Assembly: GCA_008360975.2 (NCBI GenBank)
Contig: VLJF02000033.1
Location: 930,001 to 994,000 of the forward strand
Direction of reading: 5' to 3'
DNA from: Lichenostomus cassidix
Lineage: Eukaryota > Chordata > Aves > Passeriformes > Meliphagidae
Length of the DNA stretch: 64,000 bases
Below the pieces are notes generated by a model, which did not search any database, was not told the origin of the DNA, and saw nothing but the letters and a program-made list of their open reading frames with translations. The translations under genes were made by a program, and so were the position numbers. Shown in pieces: positions 38,770 to 51,359 of this stretch (positions within the stretch are counted from its first letter, which is position 1; each line of letters starts with the position of its first letter).

Positions 38770-39771
38770 GGCTGAGGGATAAAATCAAGGCAATCAAGCC
38801 TGTGCTGGGCAGAGTTGTGCTGCCAGCAGCAGCTCCCTGTGGAGTCTGCAGGGATCCGTCAGGAGCAGATCCCAGGTGTCCCCTTGCCCTGGAGCCCATC
38901 CCATGGGCGCATTGGGATTTGCCTCTAGAGGTAGCAAGTGTGTCCAGAGACACCGCAGGGACAGTGGCACCTCTGTCAGTGGAAGCTGCCCATGCACAGG
39001 GACCCCCAGCCCTGGGGTGGCCGTGCCAGCAGCCCCAGACACCTGCAGCCCCAGGAACCTGGAGCGACCCCAACCCCCAACGCTGCGTGTGCTGCTGTGC
39101 CCAAAGGAATTGCAAAGAAAGCTGAGCTGTGGAAAACGAATGACTATTTACAGAAGAGCAGCAACAACAACGAGCTGCAGAAAATATTTACAATAGAAGA
39201 ATCTTGATAACAACAACAATCTATAGAACGTATTTACAGTAGAACGTTCTATCTAAAAACTGGAAACTAAACAACGTATTTACAAAAAATAACAACAACG
39301 ACAACTGGAACAACAACTGGAACAACAACTGGAACATATGTACATGTTGGCTCACCACCATCTCCATCAGCACCAGCAGAAGAGTGGAGGAAGAGAAGGA
39401 AGAGAAGGAAGCAGCAGGGTCACTCCAGCCCGGCCCTGAGGGCTGTTCCCTGTGCCCCCAGGCTGGCACACGCTGGCCCAGGGGCACTTTGCTGCCAGCA
39501 CTGAGGCTGGCTGGGGCTGGGAGCCGTGCCTCAGGCACTGGCACGGGGCTGGTGTGGCCCAAAGCAAGCGCAGGGCAGGCCGGGGGTGGTGCTTGTGCCG
39601 CCAGAATCCAGGGATCCCCCCGGGGCACTGTGTCCCTGAGCAGGGCCACCCAGCCCAGCTCCAGCCTGGCGGCAAGGGACCCGCTGTGCCCGTAGGCAGG
39701 GCATGGGGAGCACCTGCCTGTCCTGCTGCTGGCTCATCCCAGGACCATGGGCTCCTCCTCATCCTCCTCGT
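38770..39771 (-). pseudogene. Module M copy 4, cut in the acidic tract
   Basis: Ends at the same 'tcctcctcgt' triplet tract as copy 2, here abutting the 5' LTR of the provirus. Confidence 0.6.
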
Positions 39772-39820
39772 TGATTTAGGGTAAAATGGAAATCACTAAT
39801 GTAAAAGAGATAGAAGCTGG

Positions 39821-39868
<48 letters not shown>

Positions 39869-40468
39869 GTAATAATAATAATATTTTTGAACTGATTTAG
39901 AGAGCCAGAGATTGGGTAATGATTTACTAAGATATACCTGCTGCAATTCATTTATTTTTTTCTTGATGAATTTGTGCCTACCTGGTATTGGGGATGATGG
40001 AGAGAGGAGAGCCAAATAATTGAGAAAAGCCACTGAGTGTAACCAAGCATCCCACCCTTGGACCCCAGGACCGGTACGAGTTGGTTCTCAGGCTTGGACG
40101 TGAACCAAGAACCAAGGGAGCATGCGCAAGGGAACAGGGTGAACAGTTCATCGTGATGAAGAGTATGGACCATGTCATAATTAATTATTGGGACCCTCGC
40201 CCACAATTAATCTGAAGACACTGCGCTTGCGTGGACATATTTAAATGAACTTTGATCTCATTATAATACGAAGTGGGGATAGATAATTAATATGTATAGG
40301 GGCTTTGTCTAACTTTATGCATATGTAATCTGTAACCTAATATAAACTTAGTGAAGTGCCACTGAGGGTGTGCATGCCTTTGGAGGGGCTACCCCCATGC
40401 ACCCCAGCTGGAATAAACACATACCTACTTCATAACTATCTGAGTTGTGGAGACAATTCCGTGCTTCA
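39772..40468 (+). mobile_element. 5' LTR of gammaretrovirus-like provirus
   Basis: 697 bp, starts TGATTTAGGG, ends GTGCTTCA, followed by TT and the PBS. TATAAA 40341-40346; AATAAA 40412-40417. Contains an expanded (TAA)n tract (about 39822-39893) that is only 2-3 units in the solo LTRs. Confidence 0.85.
39822..39893 (+). repeat. (TAA)n microsatellite in LTR
   Basis: About 22 units with one interruption (TAG). The homologous solo-LTR position has only 2-3 units. Confidence 0.9.
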
Positions 40469-40470
40469 TT

Positions 40471-40490
40471 TGGCACCCCAGGTGGACAGG
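40471..40490 (+). other. Primer-binding site
   Basis: TGGCACCCCAGGTGGACAGG, two bases after the LTR. I could not assign the tRNA with confidence. Confidence 0.6.
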
Positions 40491-41585
40491 ATTTGCCTGG
40501 CTGCAGGATCGACTGAGGGGCTGACATCCTAGGCGCGCCCCGGGATTTTCCTGGAGGACCTTCGCTCCTCGGCCGCTCACTGCGGGGGCAAACAACGACC
40601 ACCTGCTACAGCGGAGAAACGGTATGTGTTTTGGGTATAGGGAAGCCTGTAAGCCATATACACGTGGCTAGGGCTGCTGGTAAGACACAGAGAGACGTCC
40701 TGTGTGCAGCGTTGTCCCTGAGTGGTGAGCTTGCAAGCAACTGGTTAGGGCTGGCTAAGGGAGATCGGTGAAGTAATTCATCGTCCTTAGCTGGCAGGGG
40801 GGATTCACTGTCCGATAGAGTGGCCGCGAGCGATTCTGGTGGTGAATCGAGTGGATCCCTAAGGAAACTACTTTGAAAGAGAACTAGTTTGAAGTATTTT
40901 TAACACCGGTGTTGTGTATGTGTGTGGGGTGCAGATTAGCCTGCATGAGCAAATGATTGATTAAGTGTGAGGAGTGGTCTAATAGAAGTGAATATTTGGG
41001 TATGGTTGTGAATTATTAGCTTTGGTGTATGAGTGTGGAGGTTTTTTTTGGAATTTTTGTTGTACTTTGCTGTTGTGGTCGTAAAAGCGCTTGTTGTGTT
41101 GTATTACGTGTTTATTGTGGTGTTAGGGTGAGTGAGTGTATGCAGTTGCTTGAAATTGTTGTGGTAAGTGAATAAAGAGAAACTTTTTACCGTGGCCAGT
41201 TAGAGACACTTTTTTTCGGTGACTACATCAAAAGAACATAACTGTGCCACAGTATGATTTGTGGGTTTGCAGGCTTGCAGAGTTAAGAGATACTATTTTT
41301 ATTGACCTGTCAGAGAGTAACTGTGCAGGTTGTAAAGAGAATAAGTTGGTGCATTATAAAAGTTTTGTGTAGACAAAATTACCAAGTTCTTTTTTAGCAG
41401 CGGAATTGTAGAATATTGAGTTAATTTACTTAGTGAACTTAGGAGCATATAAAGAGTGGTTGCCTTTTATTTCTTTTCCTTTTCTTTCCCCTTCCTCCCT
41501 CTCAGTAATTAATCTTGATTTATTTTTCTTCCCCTCTCTCTCGTACCAGCTTGGCTTTGAGTGAAATAAATGAGATGCTTGTCTG
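40491..41585 (+). other. Long proviral leader
   Basis: 1.1 kb of G/T-rich sequence without a gene-like frame, between the PBS and the Cys-rich frame. Confidence 0.5.
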
Positions 41586-41960
41586 ATGCCAAAAATACCT
41601 TTCTGTTTTGAGTGTAAAAATAATCACTGTAAGGTTTGGGCATTGTGTGAGTGTGCTGCATGCCACAGAAAGTGGTATTGTGTGTTCCGTTGGAGATCAA
41701 AGTGGTGTCCAGCGTGTGAGGATTCTGAAATTCAGGCTCGATATAAGATAGCCGAAACAAAAAGCGGAGATCTTAACGAAAAAGACAATGTTACTATTGT
41801 GACTGAGTGGTCAGAAGCAGCTGTTATTGCTTTAGTGTGTGGAAAGAGTCATCTAGTTCCTGAAATCTGGTTAGTGTGGGAGGAAAACTGGGAAAAAACA
41901 GTAAGGCAGTGTGAAAAGAGGTTTGCCTGGAAGAGAGATAAAACCAAGAGAAGGAAATAG
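41586..41960 (+). CDS. Cys-rich frame in proviral leader, uncharacterised
   Basis: An ATG-started frame of 124 codons lying upstream of gag and in a different frame. The first 45 residues hold nine cysteines and one Cys-His pair, spaced like a zinc-binding domain: CFEC at 7-10, C15, C21, C23, CH at 26-27, C32, CPAC at 41-44. The rest has W-rich segments and a basic tail (KRDKTKRRK). Not a matrix, capsid or nucleocapsid sequence. It may be an accessory product or a relic exon. It is intact while every neighbouring viral gene is broken, although 124 codons could stay open by chance. Confidence 0.4.
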   Translation: MPKIPFCFECKNNHCKVWALCECAACHRKWYCVFRWRSKWCPACEDSEIQARYKIAETKSGDLNEKDNVTIVTEWSEAAVIALVCGKSHLVPEIWLVWEENWEKTVRQCEKRFAWKRDKTKRRK

Positions 41961-41971
41961 ATAAAATAGGA

Positions 41972-43451
41972 ACTGGGCAAAACAAAGAGGTTCCTAAAGC
42001 AACTCCACTTGGCTGTGTTTTAACACATTGGAAGGAAATTGCAGGGAGTGGAGGTACAAAAGATAAAAGAACTCTTATCAAATTTACAACTCAGTGGTGG
42101 CCTTTGTACAAGCCAGATGATGGAATTAGGTGGGCCTCCACATGGGTCTCTAGACTATAACACTCTATTACAGTTAATGCTGTTTTTAAGACGGGAAGGA
42201 AAATGGGGTAAGGTCTCTTATGCTGATATGCTTTTTCTTTTCGAAATCACCCTGAATGGCAAAGAGATTGTGGGATTAGACCTCCCACCGACCCTATGGT
42301 ATTAGCCCTTGAAAAGGAAGATAAACACAAAAGGGGAAAAATTAAGAGATGTTGCTCCTCCTGCAGCATTGGAGAGTGGTGTATAAAATCAGATAAAGTT
42401 TATCAAGAAATGCAAGAACATGATTTAACTGATCTGCTTAAGCCTCCCCCTAGGAGACAAGATGATGTGGACTCGGAAGGAACACTGACTCCAACTCCCT
42501 CTCGTCCAGACAGCCCTGTCGCATCTCGGACCAGGAAACAGGTGCTACAAGCCCCCCTAAGGGAAGCAGTGGGACCAGAGGGAGAAGCAGTGCTCATTAA
42601 GGTACCTTTTTCTACAATTGACCTAGACGCATGGGAAAAGGTGGCCAAAAATTATCGGACTGATCCGGTAGGTACTGCTAAATGCTTGTGATTTGTAATT
42701 AAACAACACAATCCAGATTGGAGTGACATGCATTTGCTATTGGATGCATTAACTGAAACTGAAAAACAATTAATTTTAAAAACAGCAGGGGATTTGGCAG
42801 AGGACTTTTATAAAACACAACACCAAGATGTAAAAGATTATTTTCCACTTCAAGACCCACACTGGGATCCAAACAGGTCAGCAGAAAGGCAAAAATTAAA
42901 GGATTACCAGGAATGGGTAGCAAAAGGGATGGAAAGGGCCATTCCTAAAATCATCAATTGGTCAGCCTTATATGCAATTAAACAGGGTCCTTCCGAGCCA
43001 CCATCTGATTTCCTAGATCGCCTGAGAGATGCCATGCATCGCCACACTACATTAGATCCTGAATCTGATATAGGAATACAGCAATTAGTAATTGGAGCAA
43101 TCTACAGGGGATATTAGACACAAGCTTCAGAAGCTTCGGGGGGCGGATGCGAGAAACTCAGAGACCTTATTAAATGAAGCATGGAGAGTATTTAGCTATC
43201 GAGAAGAAGGGTACAAACAAGGAATGAGAAAGTTAGTAGCAATAGTAGGAGAAGAAAGAAAAGAAAAATATGAGCAAGGACCATGCAGGCAGGGACCACC
43301 CAGACAAGGCCCACCTAAGTTAGGTAAAGACCAGTGTGCTAACTGTAAGGAATTTGGTCATTGGAAGAACCAATGTCCAAAAAGAAAACAGAACAACGAG
43401 CAAAGAAGACAGGGTCGAGAACCAGTCATCACACACATGAAAGAAGACTGA
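41972..43451 (+). pseudogene. gag remnant (matrix, capsid, nucleocapsid)
   Basis: A matrix-like start (GQ.., then TPLG and HWKE) is visible from 41972, but the first codon is ACT instead of ATG. Several frame changes and stops follow (stop in this frame near 42160; others near 42303, 42689 and 43115). The capsid segment around 42600-43110 has the gammaretroviral PFSTIDL..W and a major-homology-like region. The nucleocapsid has one CCHC knuckle (CANCKEFGHWKNQC, about 43337). It cannot give a Gag polyprotein. Confidence 0.75.
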
Positions 43452-43493
43452 AGAAGACTGGAGGACTCCACCCTAGCGGATCCACTGGTTATA

Positions 43494-43946
43494 ATGAAGC
43501 TAGGGGAAAAAGAAAAAGAAATAGAATTTTTGGTGGACACGGGGGCAACACACTCGGTTTTAAATAAAGCTTTAATGCCGGTGGGGGATGATTATATCAT
43601 GGTCCAAGGGGCAACTGGTCAATCTGAAAAAGCATATTTTTGCAAATCTTTAAAGTATAAACTGGGAAAGCAATGGGGTATTCACAAGTTTTTGTACATG
43701 CCCAGATCTCCAAAAGCCCTTTTGGGCAGAGATCTATTGGAACAGTTACAAGCAACCATTTCATTTAAAGATGGGGAAATTACTCTGGAGGTAAATGATC
43801 AACAATATGTTGAAATACTAAGTTTAATGCTAACAACCACAGAGGCTGAGGGAGAAATTAGTGAGGAAATTATGAATCAAGTATTCCCTGGGGTACAAAC
43901 GTACCTGGAAGAGCTAAAAATGCACCTCCGATACAAATTAAGTTGA
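43494..43946 (+). pseudogene. Retroviral protease remnant
   Basis: 150 codons with the active-site LVDTGATHS and the later LLGRDLL motif. This segment is open, but it is cut off from gag by stops and from reverse transcriptase by a frame change at about 43946. Confidence 0.75.
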
Positions 43947-45690
43947 AGGAAGGGAAACAACCAGTCAGGGTTAAACAATACCCCCTTAAGAAAGAAGACA
44001 AGGAAGGAATTAGCCCAGTGATTGAAAACTTTTTACAGCTAGGGCTATTGAGAGAGTGCAAATCTGATTTCAACACCCCCATTTTACCAGTCCGCAAACC
44101 TAATGGGTCATATCGGGTGGTACAAGATTTAAGGGCAGTAAACAAAATAACTGAGGACCTCTATCCTGTGGTGTCAAATCCCTACACACTACTGAGCTAA
44201 CACCTGAACTAACCTGGTTTACTGTTTTAGATTTAAAAGATGCCTTCTTTTGCCTCCCTCTCCATGAGGCCAGCCAGAAAATATTCGCGTTCGAATGGGA
44301 AAATCCCAAAAGCGGACGCAAAACTCAGCTCACTTGGACGGTGTTGCCTCAAGGATTTAAGAACAGTCCTACCCTATTCAGGAATCAACTATCAAAAGAC
44401 CTGGAATCCTGGGAAGCCCCCTCTGAAGAAGGGAAGCTATTGCAATACGTTGATGACATCTTAATAGCTACCTGGACAGAAGAAGCCTGTGTACTTTGGA
44501 CAGTAAGTTTACTAAATTTCTTGGGGCTCCAAGGGTACAGGGTGTCCAAGAAAAAAGCTCAAGTAGTAAAACCAAAAGTAATTTATTTGGGCTATGAAAT
44601 CAGTGCTGGGCAGTGAACTTTGGGACAATACCGGAAAGAGGCCATTTGCCAAACCCCGAAACCCCAAACTGTAAAGGAGCTACGGACTTTCCTGGGGATG
44701 ACGGGATGGTGCAGGCTTTGGATCCTTAGTTATGGGGTCCTTGTAAAACCTTTGTATGAGCTCATCAAAAAGGAAAGCAGAGATCTTCAGTGGACAAAAG
44801 AGGCCATGAGGGCCTTGAAACAACTGAAGAATGCCCTGATGTCAGCTCCAGCTTTGGGACTTCCAGATGTGAGGAAACCATTTTTTCTGTTTTCTCATGA
44901 GAAGCAGGGGATTGCCCTGGGAATACTAGCACAAGACCTGGGCCCATATCGATGGGCAGTTGCTTATCTGTCTAAGCAACTAGATGCAGCAGCCAAAGGA
45001 TGGCCAGGGTGCCTCAGGGCTGAACAGTCGTGCTAAATATCCAAGAGGCACGCAAGTTTACCTTGGGCCAGAAAATGACTGTGTTAGTGTCCCACACAGT
45101 GTCTGCAGTGCTGGAAGTGAAAGGCGGACAGTGGCTTTCCACACAGAGGTTCCTGAAATACCAACTCATCATGGTGGAGCAGGACAATGTGGAAATAGTG
45201 CTCACCAACATTGTCAACCCAGCTGCTTTCCTCAGCGGAAACAACGGGGAGCAGGTGCACCACGACTGCCTGGAAACTATTGAAGCCACATATTCTAGTC
45301 ATCCAGATCTGAAGGATACACTTTTGGATGATGCAGAGAACTGGTTTACCAATGGGAGCAGCTATGTCATCAGTGGAAAGTGACATGTAGGGTATGCAGT
45401 CACCACCAGCAAAAAGGTAATAGAATCTGGACCCCTACCAATAAACACTTCTGCCCAGAAAGCTGAAATAATTGCTTTGACCTGTGCTTTGGAAATAGCC
45501 AAAGGGAAAAAGATAAACATTTATACAGACTCAAAGTATGCATTTGGAGTTGTACATGCACACGGAGCAATTTGGAAGGAAAGAGGACTGTTGAACTCAC
45601 AAGGAAAAAACATTAAACATGCACAAGAGATAACCCAGCTGTTGGAAGCAGTCCAGCTACCTGAAAAAGTAGCAATCATGCACATCTAGG
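43943..45690 (+). pseudogene. Reverse transcriptase-RNase H remnant
   Basis: RT motifs are in order: LPVRKPNGSYR, VVQDLRAVN, LDLKDAFFCLPL, LPQGFKNSPTLF, and YVDD at 44446-44457. Frame changes and stops occur at about 44200, 44614 and 45036. RNase H follows, with TDSKYAFGV. The first catalytic aspartate of the TDGSS motif is asparagine here (FTNGSS, about 45346-45363). Inactive by several independent lesions. Confidence 0.8.
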
Positions 45691-45701
45691 CACACCAGAA
45701 A

Positions 45702-46345
45702 GTGAGCTCAGAATTGGAAGAAGGAAATGATCTGGCGGACAGAGAGGCAAAAGAAGCAGCAAAAGGTGAGGTGACAGCTGAAGGGGCTTTAATTCCAGAC
45801 GGCCAAATCTCTCTAGAAGGTAAGCCAACCTATAACAAAGAGGACAGAAAACAAATCGAAGATCAGAGTGGGTCATATAATGAAGAGGGTTGGGCTATTA
45901 CTGCACAGGGGAGGTTGGTCATTCCCTCTCATTTAGTGTGGGCACTAGTAAGAACAGAACACCAAAAAACACATTGGGGAATAGACGCCCTACACAATTA
46001 TTTAACTGAAAGAATTATTGCCAGAAATTTATATGCTACCATCACACAGGTAACCTGACAGTGTGACCTTTGCCTCCAGACTAGCCCTAAAAATATCCCC
46101 AACCCAAACTTGGGCCAAATTGGGAAAGGGAATGGGCCTAGACAGCAGTGGCAAATTGATTTTTTGGAACTCCCAAGAAAAGGGGGGTATTGGTACTTGT
46201 TGGTATTAACAGATACCTTTTCAGGATGGCCAGAAGCCTGCGATCAAAATCAAAGAACAGAACGCCTGGATTCATCATACTCGAGTGAAGAAGGCTCCAG
46301 AGACCCCTTGGGACGTGGCTTCTAACGATAATGAACTGAAATTGA
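45702..46345 (+). pseudogene. Integrase remnant with core deletion
   Basis: The zinc-binding HH pair (EHQKTH) and CDLC are present, with a stop just before CDLC (about 46056). The first catalytic aspartate (WQIDF) is present. After SGWPEA the sequence jumps to the C-terminal WIHHTRVKKAP segment in another frame, so the second aspartate and the glutamate of the DDE triad are deleted. Confidence 0.8.
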
Positions 46346-46361
46346 AATTTACCCAGGTAAA

Positions 46362-47372
46362 ATGAATGCAATTAGAAAAGTTACTCTCATTGGTGTTCTC
46401 ACAATTATAACCATACTTCAAGAAAAAGAAGGTACTTTTAACCAGGGCGACACTGAATGGCCTTGGTCACAAGCCCTCATAGGGCATACCAGCTTTCAGG
46501 GAAACTACCCTATAGACAGCCGTCCAGATTTGGCTATAATTGTAATGCATGATGATGAAATTTACCACCCACCTGAATGGGCTTGGAATCAAGATGAGTG
46601 GATCATGACCCTACCTGGTATCATTAATGAAAAAATCCAAGTGGGATGAAGGAACATAAAACCTGGTTTTTAATAAATTTTCATTTAGCGTTTAAAATCC
46701 ACTCTAATATTTTAAAAGAAATATGTTTTATTAAAAATTGGCAAACTGTAAATTTAGAATCATGCATTACATGAGAACAACAAGGGTTTATGTGTGAGAG
46801 TAACACAATTAATGCCAAAGATATATGCTTAGATGTTGAGCAAAGCATTTGCCACTTTGAAGTTCACCCGGATACTAGTCAGAAAACAGTACTTGTACAT
46901 ATTGGTCAGGATTGTGTTTGCTTAAGAACAATGTGTGTTCTCATAGAAATAGATAATGACAAGGTTACTTTAGATGTTAGGAATCATTCTAATTTTTGTA
47001 TTTGTAATTTTGTGAAGATCATTGGGTGTGACATTTTGTATTCGGCTCCAGTTATATCTCATCAATTGATAAAATCCAATGACACAATGTATCATGAATT
47101 ATCATCAACACCTATTGGGATGAACCTTACGCTGGTAAGAAAATTAGTAGAGCATCAAGACTTAATTAACATCCTAAAAGGAATTCAAAAAAGTGGAAAG
47201 AAAATTTTAATACACATTCACCATGATACAGAGGGAATAAGCAGAGTCTCACAAAGAGCAAGACAGGATGCTGATCACCACTGGTGGGACGTGCTTTCTG
47301 GATGGTCACCTACTGCAACTGGTATCCTTAATACATTATGTCACCCCATAATTGTTTTACTAATTTTGGTAA
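46362..47372 (+). pseudogene. env remnant, internally and terminally deleted
   Basis: Starts with a signal-like hydrophobic N-terminus overlapping the end of pol. It stops at 46649 and reopens from 46790 with a cysteine-rich ectodomain. It ends in WWDVLSGWSP and a hydrophobic anchor (HPIIVLLILV). About 1 kb in total, against 1.5-2 kb usual. No furin site seen. Non-functional. Confidence 0.65.
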
Positions 47373-47374
47373 GT

Positions 47375-47430
47375 ATAAACACATACCTATTTCATAACTA
47401 TCTGAGTTGTGGAGTCAATTACATGCTTCA
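47375..47430 (+). mobile_element. 3' LTR remnant (last 56 bp)
   Basis: Matches only 40412-40468 of the 5' LTR (AATAAA-proximal R/U5). U3 and most of R are deleted together with the end of env. The junction to module N (CTTCA/ACAG) matches those of the solo LTRs at 8102 and 26701. Confidence 0.8.
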
Positions 47431-47618
47431 ACAGCATAACGAAGCCGCCACAGCCCCCTGCCGCCCCCTCCATCCCCTCCATCCGCCCGCAGCGAGCCCC
47501 GAGCCCCGGCACAAGCCAGTGCGGCTCCCACCTGCGCTGGGACAGCCTCTCCGAGCTCCGCCGCCGCTCCCGGGCCGCACACACGCTCCCACCATGGTGC
47601 CGCTGCTGCCCCACTAAA

Positions 47619-47656
<38 letters not shown>

Positions 47657-48348
47657 CCGGCGACACCGGCGCCGGGCTTGTCCCCGCTCGCTGGCACCGA
47701 GCAGCAATTGCGCTGGGACAATCCCGAGTGACAGCACAGCCAGCCAAGGGCAGCGAGGCGCGGGCTCGGCACAGCGCACAGCCCAAGCCCCGCGCTCTCA
47801 GTGCCCCCCGGGCTGGCCGAGGCCAAAGCCGCACATGAGGAACAGCCCTGCAACGGGCCCGGGCCCAAGGCGCCAGTGCTCTGCAAATAGCGACCAAGTT
47901 CTCCGCACCTCCCGGCCCCGCCTCGGCACGCAGCCCCCGGGGCAGCCCCACGGCCCCCACGGCAGCTCCCAGCCTCTGCCAGCCGCCCTGCAACGGCCCA
48001 GGGGGAGCAGGCCAAGGGACGCGGCTGCCGGCGCCCAGGGGACGCCAGGGACAGCGGGGACACTACACAAGCCTTTCATGCAAAAGAGAAAACCATCAGG
48101 AAGGAAAAAGCAACAGCAGCGCTGGCTCCAGAGCACAGGGCCACACGAGGCCATGGCACATTGCAGTGGGGTGACGCTGGCCCCATGCCAGGCACCCAGC
48201 AGAGCTGCTCTCTCACTGCCCTGCACAGCCACCATGGGGAGAGAAAATTGAACCAAGGCTTCCTGAGTTGATAGAAGGACCTGGCTAAGAGATCTCTCAT
48301 CACACACTTTTGTGAACAAAACAGCCACGGAACTGGCAATGTGAATTG
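47431..48348 (-). repeat. Module N copy 5
   Basis: Lies 3' of ZF gene z. Carries an expanded CCTG tract at 47621-47658 (9.5 units, three in other copies). Confidence 0.55.
47621..47658. repeat. (CCTG)n tetranucleotide repeat
   Basis: 9.5 units; other N copies have three. Confidence 0.9.
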
Positions 48349-48558
48349 AATTTATTGTTAAAAAGCTCAGAGCAGAAGTAAAATTTGACCATTTAAAATA
48401 CCTCCCCCCACCCAACAGGGATCACCTGGAATGAGTGTCACCAGGATTCTGCCCAACGGGGATCACTGGAGATCATCCACTGCAGATCTCCCCACAGGGA
48501 ATGGAGTTGGAGCAGCAATGAAGCTCTTCCTGCATTCAGGACACTCGCAGGGCTTCCC

Positions 48559-49350
<792 letters not shown>

Positions 49351-49633
49351 TCAGCGCCTTGCCCTGGGGGTTCCTCCTGACCAGCTCCAGCTCTGCAAGT
49401 CTCTGGTACTTTTGTGGCTGTAAAAACCACTAACCACCAAGATCCCCAAATATCCCACAAATATAAAGACACACACCCCAGACTCCTAAAACATCAAGAT
49501 TCAGCCAAAAGCCCCTCCAAAATATAAAGATTCACTCCCTACAAACCCTAAAGCATGAACATTTAGCCCAATAAACCTCACAAACTCCAAGGTTTAGGCC
49601 CTGTGAAAATCGTGGATCCCCCTCCCCAATCAC

Positions 49634-50110
49634 CTGCTGCATGTGGGGGGCTGCAGATACAGGGAGTGCTGGAACCTTGGGCTGCCTCCTCTTCGTGCTC
49701 CTCCTTCTCTATCCCTACTCTTCCTCACACTCCTCTTCCTCTCACTTCTTCTGCTTCTCTTCCTTCTACAAAATCCCACCTCCTTCTCCTCCTGCAGCTA
49801 ATTAATACAATATTGTTGAAGAGAAAAACTCCAAAGCAGCTTGTGGGGGGCAGAGCCACATGTGAGTCACTCGATGGCTGCCCTGGCAGAGAAGCTTCTG
49901 TTCCAGGCAGCCACCAGAGGAAGGAGCTTTAGAAATGCAAATGAACCCTGCTGGGGCAAAGGCTGGACAATGGACCAGGGCCTTCTGGCCTGGGGGAGCA
50001 ATTGGGCCAATTCCCTCTGTCCCTCAGCCCAAGCTCTGCCTGCTTGCACAGATGGAATTTGCACAGCTCAAGGCAGAGCCCAGACTGAGGAGATCTGACT
50101 CTGCTGCACT
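49634..50110 (-). promoter_or_regulatory. Type-B ZF 5' region, gene z
   Basis: ATG-CAG-CAG (49642-49634)/gtgatt; purine tract; octamer ATTTGCAT at 49942-49935, 293 bp from the ATG. Confidence 0.6.
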
Positions 50111-50789
50111 AATTGGTTCAGCTGCAAAGGAAAACAGCAAATGGAGAAGGTTGGGAAAATTTCACTAAAAAACTGGGAGGGAATCATCCCTATCCCCACT
50201 CCTACATGTGCTAGCATTGTGGATGCTTTATAGGGTGTCATAGACCACCAAGGCTTTTTGCTACCACAAGTTCAGGGAAATCAGTTGGAAATCCAGGATG
50301 ATAATTAGAAAAAAGCAGGAAACGAAAGCATCCCTGGCTGGACGGAGCATCTCAAAAATGGGATAAAGATGAATGGCAACCAGAACAAATCCCCCAACAC
50401 CATGGACCAGCCCCTGGGAAATTTAACGCATTCTTATCAGCTACCAGAACCTATTTAGAATTTTAACTGCATCATTAGATTACAAGTTGTCTTGGAAATA
50501 AGCTCCAGCTCCTGACCTCCTTGCTGAACAATCCACGTTTCCATGGTTCCCTGGCAGACCATGGGTTAAACCAATGCTGTTTCTCCTCTTCTGTGCTACA
50601 GCAACTCTCATCTTTTTACCATGCAGCACACCCTACTGAGTGCAGCTCATTCAGCAGCTGGTCAAGGGGATGCAGGTGGCAGCCCAGTCTGCTGATCCTG
50701 ATGTTGAAAACAATGTAACTTTAAAAATTTTTTTTAATCTCTCTAGTTAGGTTTTAACTTGACTTTGCTCGGGGAAAAGGAGTTTTCTT
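50111..50789. other. Non-coding spacer, diverged relative of 10401-11025
   Basis: Nothing recognised. Confidence 0.4.
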
Positions 50790-51270
50790 TAGTTTTTAGG
50801 AGATACAGTATCACCCTACAGAGATGGGATTAACATACCACAGATTGGGAGTGACCCCGAAAATAACCAGAAAGATAAAGGCCATTAACAGAACATCCAC
50901 GGGACATCAGTGACTACCACAAACATCTACCCCAGACACCACCTGCAGCAGGGATGAAGGCATCTGATCCGGAAAAGAATTATAAGAAAAATTGAAGAAT
51001 GAAACATCTAATTAGCATTAGAGGCGAGGAGATTCAGATCCAATGGGAGACTGAATATCGGGAGTTACTCAACCACGGTCCAATGAACTTGGAAACAATG
51101 TATCTCTATGGGGTTTTGACTATATAAAATTCGGGGGAAAATTCTCTAAAGGCATGTGTTCTTGGAATATTTTCCTAGGCACATCCTGGCCAGAAAATAA
51201 AGTAATGCCTGAATCTCTATCACTTCAAATATAGTGTTAGAGGGTTTTTATTTCTTCCCGAGTTCCAGTG
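50790..51270 (+). mobile_element. Solo-LTR-like repeat, diverged
   Basis: TATATAAAA near 51120 and AATAAAG near 51198. Related to 11026-11495 and 29816-30270. Confidence 0.4.
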
Positions 51271-51359
51271 ACAGAGAGAACTGCGGCTGGGCAAAATTTT
51301 GCATCCCGATCCTGGGAACTTATTAGCTTAGACGTTCCTTTGTACTGGAATAGGCCTTT

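Noticed and set aside
46790..47617. env-to-module-N fusion frame of 275 codons
   Set aside because: Open only by chance after the 3' LTR deletion; the N part is antisense to the GC-rich block and not conserved.
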